A DNA stretch of 64,000 nt, taken from positions 1,550,001 to 1,614,000 of the forward strand of contig NZ_CP061725.1 of NCBI RefSeq assembly GCF_014764405.1, written 5' to 3'. The DNA is from Micromonospora craniellae. GTDB taxonomy: Bacteria; Actinomycetota; Actinomycetes; Mycobacteriales; Micromonosporaceae. The number at the start of each line of letters is the position of its first letter. Within the stretch, counting starts at the first letter, position 1. Positions 9,544 to 18,413 of the stretch are shown here, in pieces. The notes under the pieces are model-generated. The model was not told the origin of the DNA. It saw only the letters and a program-made list of their open reading frames with translations, and did not search any database. The position numbers and the translations under genes are program-made.

Positions 9544-10866
9544 CTACCGCAGGGCACCGGCGTCCGGCAACCCGCAGATGTCGAGCGCGGTACGGATGAC
9601 ATGACGGGTGAGGCGCTGCATCTCCCTGATGTCCACGACGTTCATGCCGGCGGGAAAGTCGAGCGGCAGGGGCGCGTCGGGGCCGATCCGGTCCATTCCG
9701 ATCCGCGCCGTCGGCACTCCCCTGCCCCGCAGGATGTTCGCGTCGGTCGCACCGCTGTTGTGCAGGATCGGCTCGTGTGGCTGCCCTGTGGCGCGCTCCC
9801 ATGCCTCGACGGCGGCCCGCACGACACGGTCGGCCGGATCGGTCCGGGTGCCAGGTATCGAGAGCATCATCTCCCATGACACCTCCAGGTCGGGGTGGGT
9901 GTCCCGGATCCGGTCGATGGCGGCGGCAAACTCGCGGCGGATCGCGGCCGGTGACGAGTCCGGTCCGATCCGGAGATCCACCATCAGGCTGGCCTGGCTC
10001 GGTGACACCGCGGGAAGATGCATCCAGCCGGATCGCATCGCACCGATGTTGCCCTGCGGCGCGACCGTCCCGGCGGTGTGCGCCGCGCTGTACTCACGAA
10101 ACCAGTCCTCAAGGCCGGCGACGACCTTCCCGGCCTCGACGATCGGGTTGCGGTACCGCATCCGGTGCCGGCTGCCGACATAGCTGAAGGTGCCCTTCAC
10201 GACGACCTCGAACCAGCACAGTCCGACCTCTTCCCACGATACGGACCAACCAGGCTTAGCGATCAGGGCATAGTCCGGGTACACACCCTGCTCCAGCAGG
10301 AAGGAGCAGCCGACACCCTGGCCGGCGTTCTCGCGCGTGACGTGCGGCGTGGCCCGCCGGTTGGTTGGCATGCCACCGGCACCGAGCCCGAGCCACAGGT
10401 CACCTTCGAGTGGGATGCCCGAGGCGTGGATGGCCTCGACGGCCGCGGTCACCACGGCGGCGTGTCCCTTGGGGTTGCTCGCGCCGAGGCCGAGGACGTA
10501 GTCGCCGTCCACGGTGGCGCAGGCGCGCATGTCAGGGCGCAACGCCGCAGCGGCGTAGGGCTCGTCCTCCTCGGGGTTGCCGGTGGTCAACGTGTCGATC
10601 GGGGCGTACAGGAGCAGCGACCGGCCGTTGGCCCGGCCGGGAATCCAGCCGACCGCGTTGGCCTGGGTGAGGTCGATCGGCTGCAGGCGCGCGTCGACAC
10701 CGGCGGCGGTCAGGCGCGCCACGGCCCAGTCGGCCAGCTCGCGTTCCTCCCCGGTGGGGCTGGCGATGTCGACCATGCCCACCACGATCTCGCGCAGCAG
10801 ATCCGGCGTGACGTGCGCGTACGCCGCATCGGTCAGGCGATCGAGTTCATGGGCGCGTTCGCTCAT
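9544..10866 (-). CDS. M20-family peptidase/deacylase homologue lacking metal ligands
   Basis: This 440-aa protein has the overall M20 plan: an N-terminal di-metal domain, an inserted lid domain (about residues 200-310) and a C-terminal return. Every expected metal or catalytic position is altered. The HxD motif reads YAPID (Pro89 for His), the bridging Asp is Asn131 in GASNPKG, the EE pair is replaced by GLGAGG (160-165), and the final His motif reads PAGMN. It is therefore probably not a hydrolase of the usual kind. It is the last gene of the leftward Rieske operon, coupled by ATGA to the small membrane peptide. Confidence 0.75.
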   Translation of the reverse strand: MSERAHELDRLTDAAYAHVTPDLLREIVVGMVDIASPTGEERELADWAVARLTAAGVDARLQPIDLTQANAVGWIPGRANGRSLLLYAPIDTLTTGNPEEDEPYAAAALRPDMRACATVDGDYVLGLGASNPKGHAAVVTAAVEAIHASGIPLEGDLWLGLGAGGMPTNRRATPHVTRENAGQGVGCSFLLEQGVYPDYALIAKPGWSVSWEEVGLCWFEVVVKGTFSYVGSRHRMRYRNPIVEAGKVVAGLEDWFREYSAAHTAGTVAPQGNIGAMRSGWMHLPAVSPSQASLMVDLRIGPDSSPAAIRREFAAAIDRIRDTHPDLEVSWEMMLSIPGTRTDPADRVVRAAVEAWERATGQPHEPILHNSGATDANILRGRGVPTARIGMDRIGPDAPLPLDFPAGMNVVDIREMQRLTRHVIRTALDICGLPDAGALR

Positions 10867-10997
10867 CGGGTCGGGCCCTCCCGCCGTACGACGGTGCCCG
10901 TCCCGTGCAGCAGCAGCTTGTCGAGCGCACCGCTGAGCAGCAGTACGGCGGCCCCGACGACGGTGGCAGCCAGGACGGTCCTCGGTTTGATCCTCAT
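10863..10997 (-). CDS. 44-residue single-span membrane peptide
   Basis: This small ORF is coupled at both ends: its ATG overlaps the stop of the C-C hydrolase (ATGA) and its stop overlaps the start of the M20 homologue (ATGA). It starts MRIKPRTVLAATVVG. Residues about 8-24 are hydrophobic and flanked by basic residues, and a polar tail ends in PTR. This fits a single transmembrane microprotein, N-terminus inside. The double stop-start coupling argues for real translation. No family is recognised. Confidence 0.6.
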   Translation of the reverse strand: MRIKPRTVLAATVVGAAVLLLSGALDKLLLHGTGTVVRREGPTR

Positions 10998-11857
10998 CGG
11001 GTTTCCTCTCCAGTCGCTTCTCGGCTCACGAACTCACGGACCAGCCCCGCGTACGCCGCCGGGCGTTCCTCCTGTGGGTGATGGGAGGTGCCGCCCAGCA
11101 CCGCGACGTCCGCACGCCGCATCGACGCTGCGACGTCGACGGCGTAGGACGGCGGCGCGAAGGGGTCGTGCGCCCCCCACACCCAGAGCACGGGGTGCGG
11201 GATGTCGGCGAGCCGGTCGGAGAGGTCCTGGGGCTCTCCCCGTCCCGAGCCGTCGGCGACCGCCAACGCCCACGCAGTGGTGCTCGCGGCATACCGCTCC
11301 CGCACGGTCCGCTCGGGGACGGCGGTGGCGTCGTGCCACTCCAGCCCGGCCAGCAGTTCCCGCATCCGGTCCTCGCTCGGCCCGTCGCCGCCGTAGTACG
11401 CACGGCGGGCCCTGACGCCCAGCGACGGGTCGGCGCCAGGATGGGCGACCGGCTGGCTGCCGGTCACCACGATCCTGCCCACCCGGGCCGGTGCCAGCGC
11501 CGCCATGTCGAGCGCCACCGAGCCACCGAGCGACTGTGCGACCACGTGTGCCCGACAGATACCCAGACCGTCGAGGAGCGACAGAACGCAGGAGGCGTGG
11601 AAGTCCAGCGCCGGGCCGTCGATGACGCCCGCCGCCGAATCCCCGTATTGGGCAAGGTCTACGAAGATCTGCCGCCAACCCGGGCCGAGCCGCTGCGACA
11701 CATCACGGAAGTCCAGCCAGCTGGTGCAGCCTGGCCCGCCACCGTGCAGATAGACGATCACAGTGCCCTCCCCGAGCTCCCGGTACGCCAACGGCACGAC
11801 GCCACCGGCGTACCGGACGTCCACCGGGACCGGCTGGCTCGCCGGCTCAGGTGGCAT
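10994..11857 (-). CDS. Alpha/beta hydrolase, C-C bond hydrolase-like
   Basis: This 287-aa alpha/beta hydrolase has an extended HGGGPGCTSW oxyanion motif near residues 38-47, typical of meta-cleavage product hydrolases. The nucleophile serine is in AQSLGGS, Asp in WGAHDPF and His in GGTSHHPQEE. Its start overlaps the end of the Rieske oxygenase gene by 11 bases. Together with that oxygenase it suggests a second ring-opening step, or a paralogue of the hydrolase at 7208 serving a related substrate. Confidence 0.85.
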   Translation of the reverse strand: MPPEPASQPVPVDVRYAGGVVPLAYRELGEGTVIVYLHGGGPGCTSWLDFRDVSQRLGPGWRQIFVDLAQYGDSAAGVIDGPALDFHASCVLSLLDGLGICRAHVVAQSLGGSVALDMAALAPARVGRIVVTGSQPVAHPGADPSLGVRARRAYYGGDGPSEDRMRELLAGLEWHDATAVPERTVRERYAASTTAWALAVADGSGRGEPQDLSDRLADIPHPVLWVWGAHDPFAPPSYAVDVAASMRRADVAVLGGTSHHPQEERPAAYAGLVREFVSREATGEETR

Positions 11858-13055
11858 GAGGCGTCCGATCGATCTGCACCTCGGGGTTGGCCTGCTCGAT
11901 GTGCCGGCGCCACGCGGTCAGCGAGAGGTCGGGACGGTAGAGCTTCTCCGGCGGCGCGTTCATCACATCCACCATCCAGGCGTCCTGCGCGGTGAACTGG
12001 CCGTGGAACAGCCAGCGGATGGCGGCTAGGTACTTCGCCTTGAACGCCATGGCTTTGGCACCCGTCTCGAAGCGGACCATGATCTGCACGTAGCGCACCT
12101 GGCTCTCGTTCACCGGCACGTACCACTCGTAGTGGATGAACTGCGGGTACGCGACCCGGAGCAGCCCGGGGAGCCGGATCGACACGAACCCGGGCAGGTT
12201 GAGGTCCCGGATGACCGGATTGACAGTGCCCTTGCCCTTGCCCGGGGCGTCCGGCAGAGGCATGCGCTTCCACCACCGACGGTTGGTCCACTTCCCCAGT
12301 CCCGGGAAGTCGGCCTCCCAGTGCACCTCGTCCTGGACCCGGACCAGCCATCCGTCCTGCTCGACGATCCGGGTCTTGTTCCAGGCCGGCATGACCTTGA
12401 ACAGTCGCCAGAGAGCTGTGTTGTGCAGGTACTTCGCATGTCCCTCGTCGAAGCCGTTCTCGGCCGCGAAGCGCCAGTTCCCCTCACGGATCTCCCACCG
12501 GCCCCCCATCACGAACTCGTTGTCCACGAGTTCGTCCGGGATGTCGCGCTCGACGGGAGGCGGGTCGCCGTCACCGACGTACACCCAGACCAGCCCCAGT
12601 CGTTGCGCGACCGGGTACGTCGCCACCTTGACCCGGTTGTTGATCGGTGACTCCGGCCCGTCGGTCAGGGCAGCGCACATCTTCCCGCTGTCGAGCCGGT
12701 AGGTCCAGCCGTGGTACGGACAGCTGATCGTTCCCTCGTACTGCCGGCGGCCAAGGGACAGCGGCACCCCACGGTGCGGACAACGGTCGTGCAGCGCGTA
12801 GATCTCGTCCCCTTCACGGACCAGGACGATCCGCTCGCCCAATAGCTGGATCGGGACCGGCTTTCGGCTCACCTGCTCCGCCCACTGCACCGGGTACCAG
12901 TAATTGCGGAAGCCGAGATCCGCAGCTTCGTAGACCGGCCAGGCGCGCCAGTCGTTGCCTACGGATTCGGGCTGTTCGGTCGTGGTGGGGCGTCGACGCG
13001 GCGCTCGGCGCTTGGCGACCGGCGGCTCCTCGGGTCGAGGATCGGTGACGGCCAT
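11847..13055 (-). CDS. Rieske non-haem iron oxygenase, alpha subunit
   Basis: This 402-aa terminal oxygenase has a Rieske [2Fe-2S] site with Cys92/His94 (CPHRG) and Cys112/His115 (CPYHGW). The mononuclear iron site lies in NGFDEGHAKYLH, with His206 and His211 as ligands and Asp203 as electron bridge; an Asp near residue 360 is the likely third ligand. The layout is that of single-component alpha subunits such as carbazole- or ketosteroid-type oxygenases, and no beta subunit is encoded nearby. Electrons should come from the reductase at 13101-14057. The substrate is an unidentified aromatic or cyclic compound. Confidence 0.93.
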   Translation of the reverse strand: MAVTDPRPEEPPVAKRRAPRRRPTTTEQPESVGNDWRAWPVYEAADLGFRNYWYPVQWAEQVSRKPVPIQLLGERIVLVREGDEIYALHDRCPHRGVPLSLGRRQYEGTISCPYHGWTYRLDSGKMCAALTDGPESPINNRVKVATYPVAQRLGLVWVYVGDGDPPPVERDIPDELVDNEFVMGGRWEIREGNWRFAAENGFDEGHAKYLHNTALWRLFKVMPAWNKTRIVEQDGWLVRVQDEVHWEADFPGLGKWTNRRWWKRMPLPDAPGKGKGTVNPVIRDLNLPGFVSIRLPGLLRVAYPQFIHYEWYVPVNESQVRYVQIMVRFETGAKAMAFKAKYLAAIRWLFHGQFTAQDAWMVDVMNAPPEKLYRPDLSLTAWRRHIEQANPEVQIDRTPHAT

Positions 13056-13100
13056 CAGGTCTTCCTTTCTTGATGTACAGGCAGCCGGAACGTGCCGGCC

Positions 13101-14057
13101 TCAGATGTCGAGCACCAACTCGTCGCTCTTGGCCCGCGACACGCAGACAGCCATACTCGTGGTGTCGGTCAGTTCCGCGCCCGAACGGATCGAGTCCCGG
13201 TGATCCGGTACGCCGCCGAGCACCGGCACCTCGCACGAGCCGCAGACTCCGTCACGACAGGCGTTGGCGACGTCGACGCCGGCCAACTCGAGCGCCAACA
13301 GGATGCTTTCGCCGGCCGGCACGTCCAGGGTCAGCTGCGACCGAGCGCACCGTACCCGTACCGGCAGGGACGGCAGCGCGGAGATGTCCTTGGCTACGAA
13401 CCGCTCGAAGTTGACGGCGTCGGACGGCCACGCCGCGCAACGCGACTCGACCGCGTCGATCAGGCCTCCGGGTCCACAGCAGTACACCGCCAGACCGTCG
13501 TCGTACGCCGGCAGCAGCGCGTCGAGGTCGAGACGTCCTGTCTCCTCCTCCGGACAGACCTGAACCTGGTCGCCGTACTGCCGCAACGACCGGAGGAAGG
13601 CCATCGAACGACGGCTCCGGCCGCCGTACACCAGGCGCCATGGCGTCCCGTGCTGTCCGGCCTGCCTGATCATTGGGAGAATCGGCGTGATCCCGATGCC
13701 GCCCGCGACAAAGACGTACTCCTTCGCCGGGTTGAGCGGGAAGTGGTTGCGCGGACCGCCCACCTCCACCGGCTCGCCGGGGCGCATCGACCGGTGGACG
13801 TAGTCTGACCCACCCCGGCTCTTCGGCTCGCGGAGAACGGCGACCCGATAGCGGAGGCGGTCATCGGGATCACCGCACAGCGAGTACTGCCGGACCACGT
13901 CGAGCATACCCAGGTCGATGTGCGACCCCGGGGTCCACTCCGGTAGCCAGCCGCCCCCCGGATCGACCAGAGTGAGACCGAGCACCCCCTCCGCCTCGAC
14001 CGTCATCGACTCGATCACCAGGTCGAGCACGCCCTCATCCTGCGTGGTTGCACTCAT
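13101..14057 (-). CDS. PDR/VanB-type oxidoreductase (FMN, NAD(P)H, 2Fe-2S)
   Basis: This 318-aa reductase has an FMN-binding beta barrel with RQYSLCGDP, a nucleotide-binding domain with VAGGIGITPIL, and a C-terminal plant-type ferredoxin domain. The cluster cysteines lie in CRDGVCGSCEVP, with the last in AVCVSRAK. It should pass electrons from NAD(P)H to the Rieske oxygenase encoded downstream. The ATG at 14057 is chosen because it overlaps the MFS stop (ATGA); ten in-frame codons upstream lack support. Confidence 0.92.
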   Translation of the reverse strand: MSATTQDEGVLDLVIESMTVEAEGVLGLTLVDPGGGWLPEWTPGSHIDLGMLDVVRQYSLCGDPDDRLRYRVAVLREPKSRGGSDYVHRSMRPGEPVEVGGPRNHFPLNPAKEYVFVAGGIGITPILPMIRQAGQHGTPWRLVYGGRSRRSMAFLRSLRQYGDQVQVCPEEETGRLDLDALLPAYDDGLAVYCCGPGGLIDAVESRCAAWPSDAVNFERFVAKDISALPSLPVRVRCARSQLTLDVPAGESILLALELAGVDVANACRDGVCGSCEVPVLGGVPDHRDSIRSGAELTDTTSMAVCVSRAKSDELVLDI

Positions 14058-15313
14058 CGGCCATTCATCTCTCTTCGCTCTGAACAAGCCTTGTCACGAC
14101 TCCAGCGGTGACCGGCGAAACCGACAAGCACGGCTGCGGCGACGGCGACCAGCGCCATGAACGACCACGCCGAGGTGTACCCGCCGTTACGTCCCACCGC
14201 CACGAACGCCAACGGACCCAGGACACCACCGCCGAAGATCCCCGCCTGGGCGAGTCCCGTCGACGCCGCTATCCGACCCGGACGGGCACGGGTCAGGCTG
14301 AGGTTGAAGATCCCGTTCCAGCCCCAGCCACAGGCGTAGGCGAGGACCGCGCCCAGTCCGAAGACCCACGCCGTGCCCGTTCCGAGCAGGAGGTAGCCCC
14401 CTGCGCCGAAAAGAAGCAGGCAGGTGACGCCGGAGAGCAGCCGTGGCCCACCGAGCACGGCGCCGCGCCAGGTGAACGACACCCGCGCGACGATGCAGGC
14501 GAGGCTGCCGACGACCTGCGCGGTCGCGACCGCCGCCGGCCCCAGTCCGCTGCCCTGCCCTGTCACGGCAACGAACGCTGGCAGCGTCGCGGCGGCGAGG
14601 GATGCCAGCAGGCCGCCCGCCACGAGCGCCACCATGAAGGTCCGCCCTCCGACCGGGGCGTCATCGGGCCCTTGTTCGGGCTTACCGCGACGGCTCGGAC
14701 CGGCAGCCGTCGGCCCTTTCGTGATGACGAACTGCCCCACGACGGTCAGCGCGGCGACCAGCCAAAAGGCGGTGCGCCAGGATGCCCCCTGACCGAAGAT
14801 CCCCAGCAGGACGCCGGAGAGCAGCGTGGCCACGGGGATGGCGGACTGGACAAGGCCGAAGGACAGCCCTTGCCGGCGCACCGAGGTGACGGACGCGAGC
14901 ACCTGGTTCGACGCGGGTTGCACCAGTGAGTTGGGAAGGCCGAGCAGCGCCAGCGCCAGCACCACACCGCTCGCCGAAACGGCCGTGGCTGCCACCACCA
15001 GCCCGAGGGTGCATCCGGCACAGGCCAGGCGCAGCGCCAACTCCGTCCCGAGCCTGCCCACCAACCGACCCCCGAACGGTGAGATCACCGCCGAGGTGAG
15101 GTAGTAGCAGGCGACCCCAAGGGCGATGTCCCGGGCCGTGAAGTCGAAGGTCGCCCCGATCTGGACCGACATGGTCCCCACGAGGAATGGGGCGATGGAG
15201 GCGGCGACCATCCCGACGACCACGGACGCCACGCCGCGCGGCCCGTGCCGAGACCACCGAGCAGCCGACGAGCTCACCTCGACGGCCTCACCACGCACCA
15301 CACCCTCCCTCAT
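14054..15313 (-). CDS. MFS transporter
   Basis: This 419-aa membrane protein has about twelve hydrophobic segments and an MFS-like loop between helices 2 and 3 (FGGRLVGRLGTE). It is the first gene of the leftward operon with reductase, oxygenase and hydrolase, so it probably imports the aromatic substrate or exports an intermediate. The exact start is uncertain. The ATG at 15313 has no ribosome site and lies ten bases from the operator; GTG codons just downstream, after GGGAGGG, are alternatives. Confidence 0.88.
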   Translation of the reverse strand: MREGVVRGEAVEVSSSAARWSRHGPRGVASVVVGMVAASIAPFLVGTMSVQIGATFDFTARDIALGVACYYLTSAVISPFGGRLVGRLGTELALRLACAGCTLGLVVAATAVSASGVVLALALLGLPNSLVQPASNQVLASVTSVRRQGLSFGLVQSAIPVATLLSGVLLGIFGQGASWRTAFWLVAALTVVGQFVITKGPTAAGPSRRGKPEQGPDDAPVGGRTFMVALVAGGLLASLAAATLPAFVAVTGQGSGLGPAAVATAQVVGSLACIVARVSFTWRGAVLGGPRLLSGVTCLLLFGAGGYLLLGTGTAWVFGLGAVLAYACGWGWNGIFNLSLTRARPGRIAASTGLAQAGIFGGGVLGPLAFVAVGRNGGYTSAWSFMALVAVAAAVLVGFAGHRWSRDKACSERREMNGR

Positions 15314-15321
15314 TTAGACAA

Positions 15322-15343
15322 GTCGTACGACGTACGGTACGAT
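15322..15343. promoter_or_regulatory. Operator-like GTACG repeat in front of the MFS operon
   Basis: The stretch contains the 8-base palindrome TCGTACGA followed by CGTACGGTACGAT, giving overlapping inverted GTACG half-sites. Positions 15323-15337 match 14 of 15 bases of the motif at 2463-2477. Its place directly before the MFS start suggests repression of the whole oxygenase operon, possibly by the IclR regulator. Confidence 0.45.
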
Positions 15344-15504
15344 ATAAGAGGGGTCCTGGGAAGGGCAAGAACCCGGAAATCGGGACTCCAAGCAGGCCCG
15401 ATCCGAGACCTTCACGCACACCGGCAGGCCCTGCTCGGACACCGGCGCCGACGGCGCGTGGAGTCCAGGACTCAAGTGGCAGGCAGATCGAGCCGATTCA
15501 AGGG

Positions 15505-15527
15505 CCCGAGCTGAGGATCAGCTCGGG
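15505..15527. terminator. Perfect hairpin, possible terminator of the hydrolase gene
   Basis: CCCGAGCTGA and TCAGCTCGGG form a 10-bp stem with a 3-base loop, 131 bases past the hydrolase stop on the minus strand. No T-run follows on either strand, so intrinsic termination is uncertain. Confidence 0.3.
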
Positions 15528-15657
15528 AGGCCGCGGTCACGGGCCGATCACCCGCGGCGCCGCCGCCCTCCGGATATCGGCCGGCGCGGCGATCGGGCGC
15601 GGTGCGGCGACACCGAACCCGGTGGTGGTCCTCGACGCACCGCTGGCGACGCAGCGA

Positions 15658-16461
15658 TCAGGCTCGTGCCGATCCGATCTCACGAAGAAACGCCAGAACC
15701 TCGGCGGCAAAGGCCTCGGGATGGTGGTCGACGGCGGGCACACCCGTTCCGGGAAGGACACGGGCACGGGAACCCGGAATGGCGGAGACCAGACGTGGGA
15801 CGTCCGGCATGGAGAAGTCGTCCAGTTCACCGCAGATCACAAGGGTCGGCGCGGTGACGAGACCGATCCGCTCCTCCATCCGGTACGTGTTCACCGCCAC
15901 GTGGCCTTCTTCGGCCTGCTCGATGACCCGGCAGGCGTCAGCGACAAACCGGGACAGCAGGTCGGGCCGATCCGGCGGATAAAAGGGACGACGACGGTTC
16001 CACAGCTCCGTCAGATGACTGCCATCTTCGGTCAACTCGACGTGGTCAATTGGCGGGCGGCTCGCCGCCACCAGGCGCCGACGAGCCTCGTCCACATACG
16101 GGGTACCCGAAAGGACAAGGCCGGCCACCGAGGGACCGCGGCGCGCGGCGACCTCAAGGGCGACGACCCCACCCGTGTGGTGCCCGACCAGGACGGGGCG
16201 ATCGAGGCCGAGCCCCTCGATCACATCCTCGACGCCATCGGCGAACAACTCCATGGTCTGCGCCACGTCAAGCCGGGCAGACGCACCGTATCCAACGGTA
16301 TCCATCGCGAGGACACGTGCCGCTCGCCCCACGATGGGCAGCACGTCGCGGTATTCGTCCCACGACCGAGGCGTCTGATGCAGGAAGATCACCGGAGAAC
16401 CGTGACCCGCGTCCACCACATGCAGTTGCCCGAACCGAGAGTCCACATAACCCTTCCGCAT
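15658..16461 (-). CDS. Alpha/beta hydrolase with His at the nucleophile position
   Basis: This 267-aa alpha/beta-hydrolase-fold protein begins after GGGAGGAAGC, a good ribosome site. The HQTPRSWDEY oxyanion region and the late Asp (GELDDFS) are recognisable. The nucleophile elbow reads VGHHTGG, with His where G-x-S-x-G has Ser. This variant occurs in a subgroup of the superfamily, as far as I recall. The substrate is unknown. The gene is monocistronic, with its own inverted-repeat operator upstream (16513-16553), and may serve the neighbouring aromatic pathway. Confidence 0.8.
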   Translation of the reverse strand: MRKGYVDSRFGQLHVVDAGHGSPVIFLHQTPRSWDEYRDVLPIVGRAARVLAMDTVGYGASARLDVAQTMELFADGVEDVIEGLGLDRPVLVGHHTGGVVALEVAARRGPSVAGLVLSGTPYVDEARRRLVAASRPPIDHVELTEDGSHLTELWNRRRPFYPPDRPDLLSRFVADACRVIEQAEEGHVAVNTYRMEERIGLVTAPTLVICGELDDFSMPDVPRLVSAIPGSRARVLPGTGVPAVDHHPEAFAAEVLAFLREIGSARA

Positions 16462-16512
16462 GCTTCCTCCCGCAGCTCAACCAACGCCCAACCCATCGGA
16501 ACACATGGGCAC

Positions 16513-16553
16513 CGATCACCCGTACGCGAATCCGTACCTTGTACGGGTGATCG
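16513..16553. promoter_or_regulatory. Inverted repeat, 13-bp perfect arms, upstream of the hydrolase
   Basis: CGATCACCCGTAC (16513-16525) and GTACGGGTGATCG (16541-16553) are exact inverted copies with a 15-base spacer that holds another CCGTAC. It lies 52 bases upstream of the hydrolase start on the minus strand and looks like an operator for a dimeric regulator. Its core differs from the TCGTACGA motif. Confidence 0.45.
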
Positions 16554-16804
16554 TCTCCGACGCCCACCCGCATGTCAACATCGAGCCGAGAGGCGCCAGC
16601 GCGGCAATCCGCCCAAAAAGCCCGCTTGGCTGTGAAATCGCACATGAAGGGCAGAGGCCAGGCGCAGCCCGAGCGGGGCGAGGACGACTGCCACCCCCGC
16701 GCGTAGCGCGTGCGCGTGGTCGCCGGTGGTCGTTACGCCACGTTCCGGCGACACCGTTCGGCGGCACACGGTTGGCAGCTCGTCGATCCGTAGCCCGGGG
16801 GCCT

Positions 16805-16847
16805 TCATACCGCCGCCGCAGTATGCATATAATGACAATCGTTTTCA
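16805..16847 (+). promoter_or_regulatory. Promoter with Zur box for the MRF-L31 operon
   Basis: A perfect -10 TATAAT (16828-16833) is preceded at 17 bases by TTCATA (16805-16810). The Zur-type box TGACAATCGTTTTCA (16833-16847) overlaps the end of the -10 and the expected start site, so a bound repressor would block polymerase. The box closely matches those at 41797 and 42952. Confidence 0.7.
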
Positions 16848-16866
16848 GTTGCATGGAGGTGGGTGG

Positions 16867-18156
16867 ATGTCGTCGTCAGCACAGGCTCCGACGGGCGCCG
16901 TGACCATCGACACCGATGATCGTCCGTCGTTGACCGTGCTGTCCGGGTTCTGGCCGGCGACCTTCGCGGTCGCCCGGTCGCTGCTCGCCGCCGAGCCGTC
17001 GTCGCTGCTGGTGCGCCACGACATCACCAGGATCCGTGACGGCCTCGTTCGACGGACGGTGAGCCGTGGCGCCGACATCGTCGAGGACGAACAGATCGAG
17101 GTCCGGCACCACGATGTCTTCCGTATTCTGCGCGAGGACGTGGTGCCCACCCTCGTCCGGCTCAGCCGCGACCGCCCCGACGACGACCTGGTGCTGGTAC
17201 TGCCCGACGTCGTGGAGCCGGAGGCGGTGGTCGCCGCCTGCACCTTCTGCCGTGTCGACGGCACGCCGGTCACCGACCTGATCCGTATCGACTCGTGCGT
17301 CACCGTTGTCGACGCCGAGCATCTACTCGACGGGCTTGCCAGCGACGACGAGCTGAGCGTGCTGGGGATCCAGGCCGCCGCTGACGACCATCGCACCGTC
17401 GCCGACGTCGTGCTCCGGCAGATCGAGTACGCCGACACCCTGGTGCTCTGGGGGGAGTCCCGGAACGGAACATTCGACACCGACAGACTGGCCGTCCTGT
17501 TGCAACGGCTCGCGCCCTGGGCAGCACACGTCCGGCTCGACAGTGACCGCGTCGATGCCGACAGGTTGCACCGACAGCTGCGGCACACTCATCGGCACCG
17601 AGCCGAGATCCACGGGGTGCTCAATCGCGGACTGCAGGGCTACTCGTTGGGTGTCCACGAGCCGGAGCCCGACTGCGGAGTCGTCTCGGCAGTCTTCCGC
17701 GCCCGCCGGCCGTTCCATCCTCAGCGCCTGCACGACGTGCTGGAGAACGTCAACGCCGAGGTGATCCGTTCTCGCGGGCACCTCTGGTTGGCCAGCCAGC
17801 CCGACAGCGTGGTGGCCTGGGAGTTCGGCGGCGGCGGCCTGGCGATGGGTTCCCTCGGACACTGGCTGGTCAGCCTGCCTGAGGACCGCTGGGAGCACGT
17901 CGACGCCCAGCGCAGTCTGGCCGCCGCCGTCGACTGGGACCCCTACTACGGCGACCGGCACCAGCACCTGGTCTTCATCGGCCTCGGTCTGGATGCCGTC
18001 GAGCTGCACCGTACTCTCGCCGGCTGCCTGCTGACCGACGCCGAACTCGCCGACGGCGAGGACACCTGGCGTACCTACCACGACCCGTTCACCGGCTGTT
18101 TTCCGCTCGACACCGAGCTGACCCAACCCACTACCCAAGGAGCGCAACCCGCATGA
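16867..18156 (+). CDS. mrf: COG0523-related protein without P-loop (MRF-like)
   Basis: This 429-aa protein has the COG0523 architecture but has lost the GTPase signatures. The P-loop region reads [13 protein letters not shown] (residues 26-38) with no GKT, and the CxCC zinc motif is absent. The C-terminal domain is well kept ([32 protein letters not shown], and a DPFTGCFP tail). This pattern resembles mycobacterial Rv0106/MRF, described in low zinc as a factor recruiting the hibernation factor to ribosomes carrying alternative proteins. GGAGGTG lies upstream of the chosen ATG. It leads a Zur-controlled operon with L31. Confidence 0.8.
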   Translation: MSSSAQAPTGAVTIDTDDRPSLTVLSGFWPATFAVARSLLAAEPSSLLVRHDITRIRDGLVRRTVSRGADIVEDEQIEVRHHDVFRILREDVVPTLVRLSRDRPDDDLVLVLPDVVEPEAVVAACTFCRVDGTPVTDLIRIDSCVTVVDAEHLLDGLASDDELSVLGIQAAADDHRTVADVVLRQIEYADTLVLWGESRNGTFDTDRLAVLLQRLAPWAAHVRLDSDRVDADRLHRQLRHTHRHRAEIHGVLNRGLQGYSLGVHEPEPDCGVVSAVFRARRPFHPQRLHDVLENVNAEVIRSRGHLWLASQPDSVVAWEFGGGGLAMGSLGHWLVSLPEDRWEHVDAQRSLAAAVDWDPYYGDRHQHLVFIGLGLDAVELHRTLAGCLLTDAELADGEDTWRTYHDPFTGCFPLDTELTQPTTQGAQPA

Positions 18157-18413
18157 AGCCCGGGATCCACCCCGACTACCGGCCGGTCGTCTACCGCGAC
18201 AAAGGCGCCGACTTCGCCTTCCTCACCCGCTCCACCGCCACCAGCGACCAGACCATCGAATGGACCGACGGCAACACCTACCCCGTCATCGACGTCCAGA
18301 TCTCGTCCGCCAGCCATCCCTTCTGGACCGGCAAGCAGCGCCTGCTCGACACCGCCGGCCGGGTCGAGAAATTCCGTCAGAAGTACGCCCGCCACTCACC
18401 TCAGGGCAGATGA
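18153..18413 (+). CDS. rpmE2: 50S ribosomal protein L31 type B (zinc-independent)
   Basis: This 86-aa ribosomal protein starts [16 protein letters not shown] and contains the FLTRST and [11 protein letters not shown] signatures of L31. It has no cysteine, so it is the zinc-free form that replaces zinc-binding L31 when zinc is scarce. Its ATG overlaps the MRF stop (ATGA), and the shared Zur promoter fits its known regulation in bacteria. Confidence 0.97.
   Translation: MKPGIHPDYRPVVYRDKGADFAFLTRSTATSDQTIEWTDGNTYPVIDVQISSASHPFWTGKQRLLDTAGRVEKFRQKYARHSPQGR

Larger units (their letters stand above)
15314..15657. other. Intergenic region without a recognised gene
   Basis: This 344-base gap separates the MFS gene from the 3' end of the hydrolase at 15658. 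It holds the GTACG-type operator at 15322-15343 and a perfect hairpin at 15505-15527. The rest is GC-rich with no ORF showing recognisable protein features. Confidence 0.6.
16462..16866. other. Divergent intergenic region with two regulatory zones
   Basis: This 405-base gap between the leftward hydrolase and the rightward MRF gene contains a long inverted repeat (16513-16553) and the Zur promoter (16805-16847). The middle part (about 16560-16800) has only a minus-strand ORF without a recognisable family; I do not call it. Confidence 0.5.

Noticed and set aside
16575..16808. Minus-strand ORF starting MKAPGLRIDE near the Zur promoter
   Set aside because: No family, no ribosome site, and it lies within a regulatory gap.
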